Below are positions 34,491-43,977 of a stretch of DNA of 64,000 bases, piece by piece; position 1 is the stretch's first letter, and each line of letters starts with the position of its first letter. The stretch lies in the NCBI GenBank assembly GCA_024169445.1, contig JALKFA010000001.1, positions 4,030,001-4,094,000 on the forward strand, read 5' to 3'. This DNA comes from Buttiauxella agrestis ATCC 33320. GTDB lineage: Bacteria; Pseudomonadota; Gammaproteobacteria; Enterobacterales; Enterobacteriaceae. The notes under the pieces are model-generated. The model was not told the origin of the DNA and did no database searches. It saw nothing but the letters and a program-made list of their open reading frames with translations. Both the position numbers and the translations under genes were made by a program.

Positions 34491-36625
34491 ATCCGGCCTG
34501 TGCTGCTCATCAATTCACTGGTTTGCAGGTTGAGTGAGCGTAAACCCTCTTTTGTCTCAAGATTTTTATCCACGACCTGATTAAGCACCACACCGACAAC
34601 AACAGAATGATTAGCTTCGAGTTTATCTAGCGCCTGGATAATATGTTCCGCCGGTGCCGCACCCGCTTTCAGCATGAAAATTTGCCCATCAATGACACGA
34701 CTAATCAGCTGGCTGTCCTGGCTCTGATTCACCGCAGCAACATCAATAATAATACGCTGGTAATGGCTGCGTAATTCACGCATCAGATGCTCAAGATTAT
34801 CCGACGACAACAGCAATAGTGAGGAGATCGTTGCATTGCCACGAGGTAGAAAATCCAGATTTTCATTCACTTTGACACTAAGATTCTCATGCGTGCCTTC
34901 GCCGCGCAGCAGCTCAGCAACGCCATGGGCAGACGGTTTCGCCAGCTCACTTGATAAGCCGTCTTTATTGAAGAAATCGAGATCAACCAGCAGCGTTTTC
35001 TGATCGAAACTAAATGAATTTGCTAACAGGTTAGCCAACAGCGTTCGGCCTTCCCCGTGGTCAGTCGACGTCACCGAAACCGCCTGCAACTGGCGATTAT
35101 CGAGCATGATACGGGTACGAATACTGTGAATGATATCGGCATTGAGCGGGTTATTGGAGATTACGTCGCGGATTTGCGCACGGCTCCCCAGACCCGAATA
35201 GCGGCGAATCTCACCTAATGGCTCGAGGTTCAACCGTTTCTTCATTTGGCTCAGGTTATTAATGGTGCTGTCCATTGCTGATTTAACGATGAAGTACATG
35301 ATGCTAAAAGCCAAAACGAATAACACCACCATGACCAGTAACAACGGTTTGTTAGGTTTAGATGGGCGTTCAGCAGGTACCGCCGGGTCATACAAGACGG
35401 CATCCGAATCAGCATAATTACCGGACAGCGTCTGTTCCTGAGTGCGTTGATACAGCGTTTTATATGAATCTTCCGTTTTATCCAGCGCCAGTTTCAACCC
35501 GTTATAACCTTCACGTTTCGAAGCAAGTTTCTGGAAGATCAATTTTTGCTCATTCAGCTGTTTCTGGTAGTTATTTTCATCAGCCAGTGCTGCCTGATAT
35601 TGCTGACGCAGGCCAGTTTCCAGTTCACCCAGCACGCTGTAGGTTTGATCCTGAACGGCCTGAACTTGCGCCTGAGCTTCCTGAATCTTGATGTGTTTCG
35701 GGCCATACGATTTGCGCAGTTCATAGAGCGTCCGTTTCGCCTGAACGAGTGCAATGCGTAAATCCTGAATCTGAGCATGGTCTGAAATCACTGGCAGTGA
35801 GATCACATCTTCCAGCGATCGCCCGGCGCTTCTGCGCACTTCGTTATACTGCGATTCTGCCGCAACACGACGCTGAGTCGCATCCGCCAGGCGGTTAGTG
35901 ACAATACTTAACTGCTCGGTTTCAAAACCATCCACACCGCGGAAGGTCAACAACCCCTCTTGCTTCAGATAATCATCAATGGCCCGCTTTTGCCCGGCAA
36001 TTTGCTGCTGCAATTCGAGCATACGCTGCTGGTTGCTTTCACGCGCTTTCAGCGTATTGCCGCGCTTTTGCGCCGCACTGTAATCAATGAACGCCTGCGC
36101 CACACCATTGGCTACCTGTGCTGCAACCTCAGGCGAAGAGGATTCATAAGAGATTGATGCCAGATGCGTGGTGCGCACACCGTTAATGGTCAGGTTTTTC
36201 AGCAACGTCTTCAGTGCCTTATCAACACGCGCTTGCTGATTCTCAGGCGTATTCGCATTTTTGCTGTCCGAATTTGCGCCGATGAAATCAGGATTTTCAT
36301 CCAGTTTCAAATTGCGCACCGCCTGCTCCAGCACAATACGCGACTGCATCAATGCATATTGAGTTTCGTAATAACCATTACGTGTCGAGTCATAACCGTC
36401 TACCTGCGGGAAAGGGGAAATATTATCCGGCTGGGCTTTGATAAGCACCGTCGCCGTTGAGACATACTTAGATGTCATCATGCTGATTAATGGCCAGGCA
36501 ACCGCCCCCGCAATCACGCCGGCGAGGAGGATTTTCCAACTGTTCTTTGTAATTTCTTTGGCAAACCTGGAGAAATCGATCGCGCTTTCTCGCTTCTTGC
36601 CATTTTCTACGATTGATAGTTTCAT
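34487..36625 (-). CDS. Polysaccharide co-polymerase with degenerate BY-kinase domain
   Basis: A 712-residue Wzc/VpsO-like protein. Spans at about residues 33-52 and 425-445 flank a long periplasmic coiled region. The cytoplasmic domain (about 470-712) has the kinase fold: Walker A' is LLVDLDFF, and a Walker B-like strand reads RIIIDVAAVNQSQDS. But the Walker A segment is STDHGEGRTLL, with Arg where the ATP-binding Lys should be. The C terminus (TSELMSSTGRI) has no tyrosine cluster. It probably controls polymer length and export without autophosphorylation. No Wzb phosphatase gene is present. Confidence 0.88.
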   Translation of the reverse strand: MKLSIVENGKKRESAIDFSRFAKEITKNSWKILLAGVIAGAVAWPLISMMTSKYVSTATVLIKAQPDNISPFPQVDGYDSTRNGYYETQYALMQSRIVLEQAVRNLKLDENPDFIGANSDSKNANTPENQQARVDKALKTLLKNLTINGVRTTHLASISYESSSPEVAAQVANGVAQAFIDYSAAQKRGNTLKARESNQQRMLELQQQIAGQKRAIDDYLKQEGLLTFRGVDGFETEQLSIVTNRLADATQRRVAAESQYNEVRRSAGRSLEDVISLPVISDHAQIQDLRIALVQAKRTLYELRKSYGPKHIKIQEAQAQVQAVQDQTYSVLGELETGLRQQYQAALADENNYQKQLNEQKLIFQKLASKREGYNGLKLALDKTEDSYKTLYQRTQEQTLSGNYADSDAVLYDPAVPAERPSKPNKPLLLVMVVLFVLAFSIMYFIVKSAMDSTINNLSQMKKRLNLEPLGEIRRYSGLGSRAQIRDVISNNPLNADIIHSIRTRIMLDNRQLQAVSVTSTDHGEGRTLLANLLANSFSFDQKTLLVDLDFFNKDGLSSELAKPSAHGVAELLRGEGTHENLSVKVNENLDFLPRGNATISSLLLLSSDNLEHLMRELRSHYQRIIIDVAAVNQSQDSQLISRVIDGQIFMLKAGAAPAEHIIQALDKLEANHSVVVGVVLNQVVDKNLETKEGLRSLNLQTSELMSSTGRI

Positions 36626-36627
36626 AG

Positions 36628-37185
36628 TTAGAAGAAGCCCATGCCAATTATAACGATATCACCGGGGTGAACGGAGTGTCTGACGTCCACGTTCTCAAGC
36701 AATTGGTTACTCCCCGACAGACGAATATTGATACTTTTACGATCCGCTCGGTCAGTGAAACCACCGGCCTGTGCAATAGATTTTTCAACCGTGAGTCCAG
36801 GTTCGTAGGCGAAACCATTCGGGTTCTTCACTTCGCCTGAAACAAAGAATTTACGGAATTCCGCAATATTCACGGTCACCATTGGGTTTTGCAGATAATC
36901 TCCACTTAGGCGATTGGTTAACTCGGCACTCACTTGTTCCGGCGTTTTTCCTTTCAGCACTAATTTACCGATATAAGGGAAGGTAATCGTTCCACTTTTA
37001 TCGATAATAAATTTCATCGTCATATCAGGTTCGCCGTAGACATTAATACTGACGGTATCACCTGCATCGAGAAGATATCCCATTGATTCAGCATCAGGAC
37101 TATCCATGAGTGGTGGCTTGGATGCTGTACACCCAGCCAAAAGCACCGTGAATAATAAAAATGCCCAGAGTTTCATTATTTTCAT
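36628..37185 (-). CDS. Short outer-membrane polysaccharide export (OPX) lipoprotein
   Basis: A 185-residue lipoprotein with lipobox LLAGC (about residues 16-20). The polysaccharide export (PES) domain is at about 40-115 (YLLDAGDTVSINVYGEPDMT), followed by one SLBB domain (FFVSGEVKNPNGFAY to the end). Wza is about 380 residues and forms its own membrane pore; this protein lacks the C-terminal pore helix. Short OPX proteins rely on a separate beta-barrel, here encoded one base upstream. Confidence 0.9.
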   Translation of the reverse strand: MKIMKLWAFLLFTVLLAGCTASKPPLMDSPDAESMGYLLDAGDTVSINVYGEPDMTMKFIIDKSGTITFPYIGKLVLKGKTPEQVSAELTNRLSGDYLQNPMVTVNIAEFRKFFVSGEVKNPNGFAYEPGLTVEKSIAQAGGFTDRADRKSINIRLSGSNQLLENVDVRHSVHPGDIVIIGMGFF

Positions 37186-37186
37186 T

Positions 37187-38473
37187 TTAAATCTGCACCT
37201 TAGCTGTAAACATAATCAGCGAATTGTCGTAGCCCAATGTTCTCAGGACTTCACGGTCGTCGTCAGCACCGATATAGAACGAATCGGTCTCTTTATTCGA
37301 ACGCAAGGTATCTATTTGATATTTCAGTTCAAAATTAACCGAAGGTCTGAAGTCGTAACTCATAGAAAATGTGAATACGCCATCTCTGTCCGTTCTATCC
37401 TTATCTTGTTTCTTATAATCTTCCGTGGTGTAGGAGTAATCTAACAAGGTAGAGAAACGATCGTTGAGCCAAAAATGTTGATAAGAAATACCGTATTGCG
37501 AAACCAGAATGTAGCCCCCAACTTCTGAAGGGTCTTTAATGCGTTGCGAGGTATGCGCCGTAAAAATAGCCTGTTTGAGTGGTTTCCACTCGCCCTGAAT
37601 ATCCCAGTTTAGTCCATTAAAATCCTGCGAGTCAGGGTTGTTCTGAAACGTTTTATACAACCAGGCTACGTTCATATCGATGTTGGTTTTTCCCGTCACC
37701 TGGGACTTTATTCCGTACATCAAATAATATTCGTTACTGTCTTTTTCATTAGCATTATCATAATGCCGTTGGTTAGTAATAAAGCTATAACGGAAGCGAG
37801 TTTCCCGTGAGTACTGGTCGAAAATTTCGGCTACCAGACTATTTTCATACCATTCCTGCTCTTGAATATAATTGTAAAAGTCGTCGTCGGTATTCTGTGC
37901 ATCCTGGGTATTACCAAAACGAAGCTTTTTATACAGCAGGGCGACTTCGGCTTTTCCACGCCCTTCAGGTGCTCCGTAGCTGTAACGTAGTTCGCTATTG
38001 AGCAAGTTGGTGGTCAGCGGCGATTCGATGCCAAACTCTTGAAATTGCTCAGGTACAAAACCTTCGGTGATACCACGCCCACGGTCTTCATGGCCAATTG
38101 AGTCTTCAACATTGAACATTAACCCGTGCTTTAATCCATAACGCCACACGCCGTTAAAACGGAAGAAGTGGTCATTGTAGTTATCCGCAGAGTCATTATT
38201 ATAATTGCGATAATCACCTGAATATATTACCAGGTATTTATCCTGGTATCTTTCGCCCGCCATGCTTAATACCGGAGTAACGCTCAAGAAGTTTGAGCCA
38301 ATAGCATCGCTATCATGTGGCTGATAAGTCACATTATCGTCATAACCATAATTCACACCCGCTGTGCCTTGAAAATCAATACCTGCAAAGCCGATATGAG
38401 ATTTCGGGGTTAAGTCCGCCAGGGCCGGGTGCGTTAAAACTATTCCGGCAACGAGAATATATTTAATATGCAT
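37187..38473 (-). CDS. Outer-membrane beta-barrel of EPS export (VpsM/WzpX-like)
   Basis: A 428-residue protein with a signal peptide (YILVAGIVLTHPALA) and many alternating amphipathic strands, starting around GTAGVNYGYDDNVTYQ. The last residue region LIMFTAKVQI ends in a hydrophobic residue one before the terminus, as barrel proteins often do. Paired with a short OPX it should form the outer-membrane exit pore. It overlaps the initiating-transferase gene by 11 bases. Confidence 0.85.
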   Translation of the reverse strand: MHIKYILVAGIVLTHPALADLTPKSHIGFAGIDFQGTAGVNYGYDDNVTYQPHDSDAIGSNFLSVTPVLSMAGERYQDKYLVIYSGDYRNYNNDSADNYNDHFFRFNGVWRYGLKHGLMFNVEDSIGHEDRGRGITEGFVPEQFQEFGIESPLTTNLLNSELRYSYGAPEGRGKAEVALLYKKLRFGNTQDAQNTDDDFYNYIQEQEWYENSLVAEIFDQYSRETRFRYSFITNQRHYDNANEKDSNEYYLMYGIKSQVTGKTNIDMNVAWLYKTFQNNPDSQDFNGLNWDIQGEWKPLKQAIFTAHTSQRIKDPSEVGGYILVSQYGISYQHFWLNDRFSTLLDYSYTTEDYKKQDKDRTDRDGVFTFSMSYDFRPSVNFELKYQIDTLRSNKETDSFYIGADDDREVLRTLGYDNSLIMFTAKVQI

Positions 38474-39878
38474 TTTTCCCGATAAATCCTTTGAAAATAG
38501 TTTTTATAATAATTTTAATATCTAGCCACAACGACCAGCTTTGGATGTATTCAATATCGTACTGTACGCGCTTTTCCATTTTATAAAGTGCATCAATTTC
38601 GCCACGATAGCCGTTAATTTGCGCCAATCCTGTGATCCCAGGTTTAACTTTGTGGCGAATCATGTAGTTTTCCACTTGCTTACGATATTGCTCGTTATGC
38701 GTGACGGCATGCGGCCTTGGGCCAACAATCGACATGCTGCCTTGTAGCACATTAAAAAATTGCGGTAGTTCATCAAGCGATGTGCGACGTAAAAAGGCGC
38801 CGAAGCGGGTAACCCGCGGATCGTCTTTGGTCGCTTGAACGACAGTGTCTGAGTTTTCCATAACGCGCATAGTCCGGAATTTCCAGACCTTTATTCTTTG
38901 CCCACTCAAGCCGTAACGGTCTTGTTTGAAAAATACCGGCCCACGTGAAGTCAGCTTTATCCCGATACCAATCACCAATAACAGAGAAGAAATCAATACC
39001 ATGATAATACTCCCCAGTACCAAATCTTCGGCACGTTTGACAAAGGAACCAAAACCTTCAAACGGTGAACTCAGGATGCTGATGGTTTGTAAATTATGGA
39101 CTGAGCGCAGCTCCGACATGTGAGAACTGTAAGAATTGAAGTCTGGCACGATGTAAGTGTCGACTGTCGTGTCGGACATCACCGCCAGGAAATGGCGAAT
39201 CCTTTCCAACGCAACTAACGGTAAAGCGATATAGATTTCATCGATCCTACCCGCTTTTGCCTCTTCAACCAAACCACTGACTGAACCTTTAAAAGGGCTA
39301 TTAATTCGGTCAATCAACTCACTAAATCGTGAAGCATCACGTTCATCGTAAAACGCCATATCTAACTTCACATTTGAATATTCTTTGAGCAATGCAGTTT
39401 CTGCGGCCAGCCCGTTAGATGTCACCCCAACAATAGCGACGCGAATGTTCTTTTTCGTTGATTTCTTGAGAATAAATAAATGGATTAAATAAAGTAAAAA
39501 AAGAGGAATCGCATACCAAAATAGAGTTACAGGAACAAACTTATTTTCCAGCGAGTTTAAATAACCCACTGATTGCAAACCACCAGATAAAAACCTAATA
39601 ACCTCAACAAAAACAACAGTAAAGAAGGAACATAAGATCAAACGCAACTGGCCACGCACACTCCAGTTTTTAGGTCGATGTAGATAAAGCTCGGTATATT
39701 CACCAAATAGTAAAAATGCGGTAGAGAAGAGAATGCTGAACATTAATACAGTGCTAGTTGGTTCCATCGATAATAGCAAGGCGCTCAATATTAAAATCGA
39801 GTTAATACAAATGAAATCAACTAACTTAATAAATACTGGATACCCTCCATGGGTAAACTTCAGCGAATTTCTCAGCAT
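38463..39878 (-). CDS. Undecaprenyl-phosphate sugar phosphotransferase (WcaJ/VpsL type)
   Basis: A 471-residue polyprenol phosphate hexose-1-phosphate transferase. Four or five N-terminal spans (about 15-125), a CoA-binding-like middle (about 145-250), a membrane hairpin near 285 and a C-terminal catalytic domain with KVWKFRTMR, LRRTSLDELPQFFNVLQGS and SIVGPRPHA. It starts each repeat by loading Glc-1-P or Gal-1-P onto the lipid carrier. It is the first gene of the minus-strand EPS operon. Confidence 0.92.
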   Translation of the reverse strand: MLRNSLKFTHGGYPVFIKLVDFICINSILILSALLLSMEPTSTVLMFSILFSTAFLLFGEYTELYLHRPKNWSVRGQLRLILCSFFTVVFVEVIRFLSGGLQSVGYLNSLENKFVPVTLFWYAIPLFLLYLIHLFILKKSTKKNIRVAIVGVTSNGLAAETALLKEYSNVKLDMAFYDERDASRFSELIDRINSPFKGSVSGLVEEAKAGRIDEIYIALPLVALERIRHFLAVMSDTTVDTYIVPDFNSYSSHMSELRSVHNLQTISILSSPFEGFGSFVKRAEDLVLGSIIMVLISSLLLVIGIGIKLTSRGPVFFKQDRYGLSGQRIKVWKFRTMRVMENSDTVVQATKDDPRVTRFGAFLRRTSLDELPQFFNVLQGSMSIVGPRPHAVTHNEQYRKQVENYMIRHKVKPGITGLAQINGYRGEIDALYKMEKRVQYDIEYIQSWSLWLDIKIIIKTIFKGFIGKNAY

Positions 39879-40140
39879 TGTTAGACTCGCGCTTAGTCGA
39901 ATTATGATTATTGATATAGTCCTTTACCGCCTTGATTATACCATAAGCGTAAAGAATATGATGTAATATTGTTATGAATTGTAAAAGATCACTTCATTCA
40001 ATTTAAGGTGCAACATTTAGCTGATGAAGGGCGTTACGGGTAGTCAGGTATTTGTTTTGTATAGATAAGTTAGATCAGTTTTTTAGGCTGCTATTTAACT
40101 TAGGTTCGTTGGGAGGAATGGTTTAGCGGAAATTAAAGCA
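39879..40140 (-). promoter_or_regulatory. Promoter/leader region of the EPS operon
   Basis: About 260 AT-rich bases before the initiating transferase. The minus strand has GGCGGTAAAGGA at 39931-39920, close to an ops pause site but with A for the conserved G, about 45 bases before the start codon. No ORF. The operon promoter must lie here. Confidence 0.45.
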
Positions 40141-40171
40141 AACAAAGTATTCGCTTAGTGAATACTTTGTT
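40141..40171 (-). terminator. yecA terminator
   Basis: AACAAAGTATTC and GAATACTTTGTT form a perfect 12-bp stem with a 7-base loop, 30 bases after the yecA stop; T-rich bases follow on the minus strand. Confidence 0.75.
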
Positions 40172-40199
40172 TGTGAAATAAATATTTTAAAAAGTGTGA

Positions 40200-40778
40200 T
40201 TAATGAACGGTTTCTGTCGCAGACTGTGCTTGCCAATAACGATGTAATTCCAGTGCTGCTGGCCCAATAGCTGCCTGACTCGTTTCATATTCTTCTTCGG
40301 TCATCTGTTCCAGCTTAGCGATATTGGCTTCTTCACCATGTAATGCTATCGCCTCCAGCGCGCCTTGCAGTGTTTCTGGCAAAGCTGTAATGCCACTTAG
40401 CGCGACACCGCGCATGTAGCCAAAACACCACTCTTCAACGATGGTGTAATCATTTCCGTCCACTTCTCGATAACCAAACAGTGGCTCGAACTGATCAGGT
40501 GCATGGCACAGACGTTCTGCAATATCATTCATATGCTGAGAAGCAAGCTCGTTAAAGCGCTGCTGTTCTTGTGCGCTTTCCCAATGCGGAAGTTGCTTTT
40601 CACCACCCCACACTGCTGCTTGCCAGTCGGCAAGCGTAATCATCTTCGGTGCAGAAAGAATCGCGGTTAACATCCCATCCAGTTCAGAGACATCCAGTAC
40701 GGAATCATCACTCCCGTATTTGGTGAGAGTGTCATCCAGCCATTCCAGTTCTTCTTCGTTTAGCGGCCCATGATTCAT
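40200..40778 (-). CDS. yecA: YecA/UPF0149 family protein lacking the SEC-C tail
   Basis: A 192-residue protein closely matching E. coli YecA: GPLNEEELEWLDDTLTKYGS at the start, FEPLFGYREVDGNDYTIVEE near 100, and CFGYMRGVALSG near 122. E. coli YecA (221 residues) ends in a zinc-binding SEC-C motif with a Cys cluster. Here the reading frame stops at ATETVH, and a terminator follows, with no SEC-C remnant in any frame. In E. coli yecA lies beside leuZ and tyrP; the first link is kept loosely here. Confidence 0.88.
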   Translation of the reverse strand: MNHGPLNEEELEWLDDTLTKYGSDDSVLDVSELDGMLTAILSAPKMITLADWQAAVWGGEKQLPHWESAQEQQRFNELASQHMNDIAERLCHAPDQFEPLFGYREVDGNDYTIVEEWCFGYMRGVALSGITALPETLQGALEAIALHGEEANIAKLEQMTEEEYETSQAAIGPAALELHRYWQAQSATETVH

Positions 40779-41252
40779 ACTGTGTTCTCCAAAAAGTGAT
40801 TGATTTTTAATTCGAATTTAGCAGGCAGACTTTTATGCTCTGTTCGGCCTGTGAATTGCAGCGACTTTAACCTAAAAATGAAGTTTTTATCAGGAAGGAT
40901 ATGATGAATATGTAAATTACATAAAGAACAACCGTTTAGCCTCCATTACTGGCAACCTGATTAACCTTTATCGCTCCGTAATTCGCACAGAAAATTTCAC
41001 GACTAATATCACACTAATAAATAAAGTAATTATCAGCATCAACAAGGTTTTTTCCGCTTTGATGAGGCAATAATAGTGATCCATATCTCGAATTTATGTA
41101 AAATCCAGATAGTAACTTACCGTTAATGTGACACAGATTCATTATTCAACTATTGAATCAAGCACTTGTCGCATGCCTCTTCTGACGAATAAGTTTCCTT
41201 AGCTGTTTATCCCCTGACATCAATGTTTTCGCATTCCTGAGCGCCGCTTTCT
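40779..41252. other. Intergenic region between yecA and the mechanosensitive channel gene
   Basis: About 475 AT-rich bases between divergent genes. No convincing small gene, repeat or RNA is seen. Confidence 0.35.
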
Positions 41253-43631
41253 ATGCAAAAAAGATTACGAATATCCCTGTTACTGGTATGTTTTTCATAT
41301 CTGTTGTTCGCCCAATCTACGAGTTGGGCGAATGAAAGCGTCGAACCGTCCATCGAGCAAGCATCGGTTAAGGTTGATTCCAGCAGCATATTACCAAAGC
41401 TACAACAACGGCTGGACTTGCTTAAACAGCAGGTTTCTACCGCAAAAACCGATAAACAGTTCACCAGTCTGAATAATGATGCCCAGTTACTCGCCAATGA
41501 TACCGAGCAACTGATGGCAACGCTGGAACCACAACTGGCGCAAGTCGTGGCGCAACTTGAGGTATTAGGACCCGCTCCCACGAACGGCACGTTAACAGAA
41601 ACCACCCAGGTGGTGAGCCAACGTAAAAGCTTAAACAGCAGCAAGGCATTGCTCACCACACAAATTGAGCAGGCCAAAGTCATCGCCATTGGTGCGCAAA
41701 ATCTATCAGCGCAAATTGATGAAATGCGACGCGGTGCACTAAAAACCCAGATAGCACTGAACACAGGAACACTGTTAGGTGAAGCATTCTGGACGCCACT
41801 GCTCAACCCAAGCGATCAGGATGTCGCACGGTTCAACAAATTCTCGTCACAACTGCGTGATGCCTGGCAGCAAGCGTGGGACAAAGAGTGGCAGATAGGT
41901 TCTGCTGTCTATTTGCTACTGGCACTAACGATAGGTTTATTCGGCCGCAGAGTGCTGGATAAACCTATCAACTGGATCTTGTTGCATGTACTGCCACAGG
42001 GCCGTTTTCGCCGTAGTTTCCTGGCCTCAGTCACCGTCCTCGAGTGCCTGTTAACGCTGGGGATCTGCGTTCAACTGCTGTGCCATATTTTTACTCGTTT
42101 GCCCGTAACCTCGCTTTGGGTGCATGAGTTTGCCGGACAGTTGGTAGGGTTAACCTATTTTTCATCGTTGGTTGCCGCTTTAGGGATCTCGTTACTCTCT
42201 CACCGCCAACCTTCCTGGCGTTTACCTGGTATTGCTGATCCCGTCGTAAAAATCCTGGCTCCGTTTCCAGCCATACTGGCAATCTCTATCTTTATCTTCG
42301 GCACATTCGAGCAACTGAATGCCCTGGTGGGGGCTAGCATCGAGTTGACGCTGTTGGGTAATGGCCTGCTGGCCTTGCTGGTCGGGATAATCGGCCTGGT
42401 CGCCCCGCTGCGGGTCAACCGCATACGCCGTATGATGCGTGATGAAGGTGAAGAATCTGAAGTACGATCAACCATTGCCGGGCTTATTCATCTGGCAATA
42501 AGCCTCACGTCAATGGTGATTATACTTAGCTTGTTAATTGGCTATATCCCACTAGCACGTTTTATTAGCTTTGAATTGTTATGGATAGGACTGGTTCTGA
42601 GTTGCTGGTATCTGCTAGCCAACTTTGTGGTGGATCTTTGTGACATCGTATTTTCGCCGACCACCTATTGCGGGAAAATGCTCAAAAGCTCATTGAGCGT
42701 CAACGACCGACATCTGTCACTTGCCGACACACTGTTCACCGGTTTAGGTAAAACCCTGCTGCTGCTGCTGGCCACGGTTGCACTGATAAATGGCACTTTC
42801 GGTAGTACCACACCTCTTGAGTTACTCAACAACGTTGCAGAGATATGGGGTGGAAAAGGACTCGAAGGCTCAAATATTATCCCTTCCCGGGTGATGAATG
42901 CCTTGCTGTGCCTTGTCGTCGGCTTATATGTATTACGGTCTACGCGTCGCTGGCTGGATAAAGATTTTCTGCCAAAAACCAAGCTGGACCGCGGGATGCG
43001 TGCCTCGTTGGTGACACTGTTTGCCAACATTGGCTATGTGTTAATCATCATGCTGACCTTCTCTATGCTTGGCATCGAGTGGAACAAACTGGCATGGATA
43101 GTCAGTGCCTTATCGGTCGGTATCGGTTTCGGTCTGCAAGAGATTGTGAAGAACTTCATCTCCGGTCTGATTCTGTTGACTGAGCGCCCGGTGAAAGTGG
43201 GTGATTTGATCAGCATCAGTGGGGTTGAAGGAGATATTCGCCGTATTAACGTTCGCGCCACCGAGATCCAGCTCAGTGATAAATCCACGGTGATTGTGCC
43301 AAACTCGCAGCTTATCTCGCAAAATGTGCGTAATGCCACAATGGGTAATGCACAGGGTGTGGCGACTATCACCCTCACCTTCCCGCTGAATATCGATCCA
43401 GAACAGGTTCGTACCTTATTGCTGGATGCTTATCGTCAGCATGAATCGATTCTTGAAGCCCCTGCACCATCAGTGAGTTTTAAGGAGTTGGGGCCGAATG
43501 GCATTGTGCTGAGCGTGACCGGTTATGTCATCAGTCCGCGTATTGTCGGCTCAACGCGCAGTGACCTTCTATACGAAATACTTAAAATGCTGCGTAACGC
43601 GGGTGTCGACCTGAGCCAGTCACAAAAATGA
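41253..43631 (+). CDS. MscS-family mechanosensitive channel with DUF3772
   Basis: A 792-residue inner-membrane protein. A signal peptide (LLLVCFSYLLFAQSTSWA), a periplasmic coiled DUF3772 region to about 200, about ten membrane spans, then the MscS core near 590-780. The pore-lining helix and neck are seen in LSVGIGFGLQEIVKNFISGL, and the beta domain in RPVKVGDLISISGVEGDIRR. It should open on membrane tension to release solutes. It resembles YbiO/MscK-type large channels but not closely enough to name. Confidence 0.87.
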   Translation: MQKRLRISLLLVCFSYLLFAQSTSWANESVEPSIEQASVKVDSSSILPKLQQRLDLLKQQVSTAKTDKQFTSLNNDAQLLANDTEQLMATLEPQLAQVVAQLEVLGPAPTNGTLTETTQVVSQRKSLNSSKALLTTQIEQAKVIAIGAQNLSAQIDEMRRGALKTQIALNTGTLLGEAFWTPLLNPSDQDVARFNKFSSQLRDAWQQAWDKEWQIGSAVYLLLALTIGLFGRRVLDKPINWILLHVLPQGRFRRSFLASVTVLECLLTLGICVQLLCHIFTRLPVTSLWVHEFAGQLVGLTYFSSLVAALGISLLSHRQPSWRLPGIADPVVKILAPFPAILAISIFIFGTFEQLNALVGASIELTLLGNGLLALLVGIIGLVAPLRVNRIRRMMRDEGEESEVRSTIAGLIHLAISLTSMVIILSLLIGYIPLARFISFELLWIGLVLSCWYLLANFVVDLCDIVFSPTTYCGKMLKSSLSVNDRHLSLADTLFTGLGKTLLLLLATVALINGTFGSTTPLELLNNVAEIWGGKGLEGSNIIPSRVMNALLCLVVGLYVLRSTRRWLDKDFLPKTKLDRGMRASLVTLFANIGYVLIIMLTFSMLGIEWNKLAWIVSALSVGIGFGLQEIVKNFISGLILLTERPVKVGDLISISGVEGDIRRINVRATEIQLSDKSTVIVPNSQLISQNVRNATMGNAQGVATITLTFPLNIDPEQVRTLLLDAYRQHESILEAPAPSVSFKELGPNGIVLSVTGYVISPRIVGSTRSDLLYEILKMLRNAGVDLSQSQK

Positions 43632-43930
43632 TCTTCGGTTAGTCACATAAAGAATCTAATCAAGCCGGTCAAGGACGACCAGCTAAAGGCAGGACGGGAA
43701 GCAAATCGCATGTGGAAGGTTTACCGGGTGCCAAAGACATCATACTTGCCAAACTGACAAAGCGTATGCATCGGATATTCCCTACTTTTGACTACTTATC
43801 CAGAATAAAGGCGAACCTCCTAACTACCAATGACACAACGTAATAGGTTGAAGAAGGAATATGGCGGGAACACCGACGCTAAGTAGCCAGAAACTGGATA
43901 TCGTCTGAATGAGACGAAGCTACAAACAAC
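43632..43930. other. Non-coding region between channel gene and fepE
   Basis: About 300 bases without an ORF over 30 codons. The sequence has moderate G+C and short open stretches in several frames, so it may be a decayed gene, but I cannot identify one. Confidence 0.3.
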
Positions 43931-43953
43931 AATGGCTCCCTCTGGGAGCCATT
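43931..43953. terminator. fepE terminator
   Basis: AATGGCTCCC-TCT-GGGAGCCATT is a perfect 10-bp stem with a 3-base loop, 25 bases after the fepE stop. Confidence 0.75.
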
Positions 43954-43977
43954 AATTCATAAAACGTAAAAAAGGTC

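Noticed and set aside
35362-35778. ORFs on both strands within the co-polymerase gene
   Set aside because: Alternative-frame shadows of the coiled region; no start signals.
39920-39931. ops element in the EPS operon leader
   Set aside because: GGCGGTAAAGGA lacks the conserved G at position 8 and has no JUMPstart context, so it is mentioned only as a weak candidate in the leader entry.
43632-43930. Degraded gene between the channel gene and fepE
   Set aside because: No frame gives a recognisable protein segment; composition alone is not enough.
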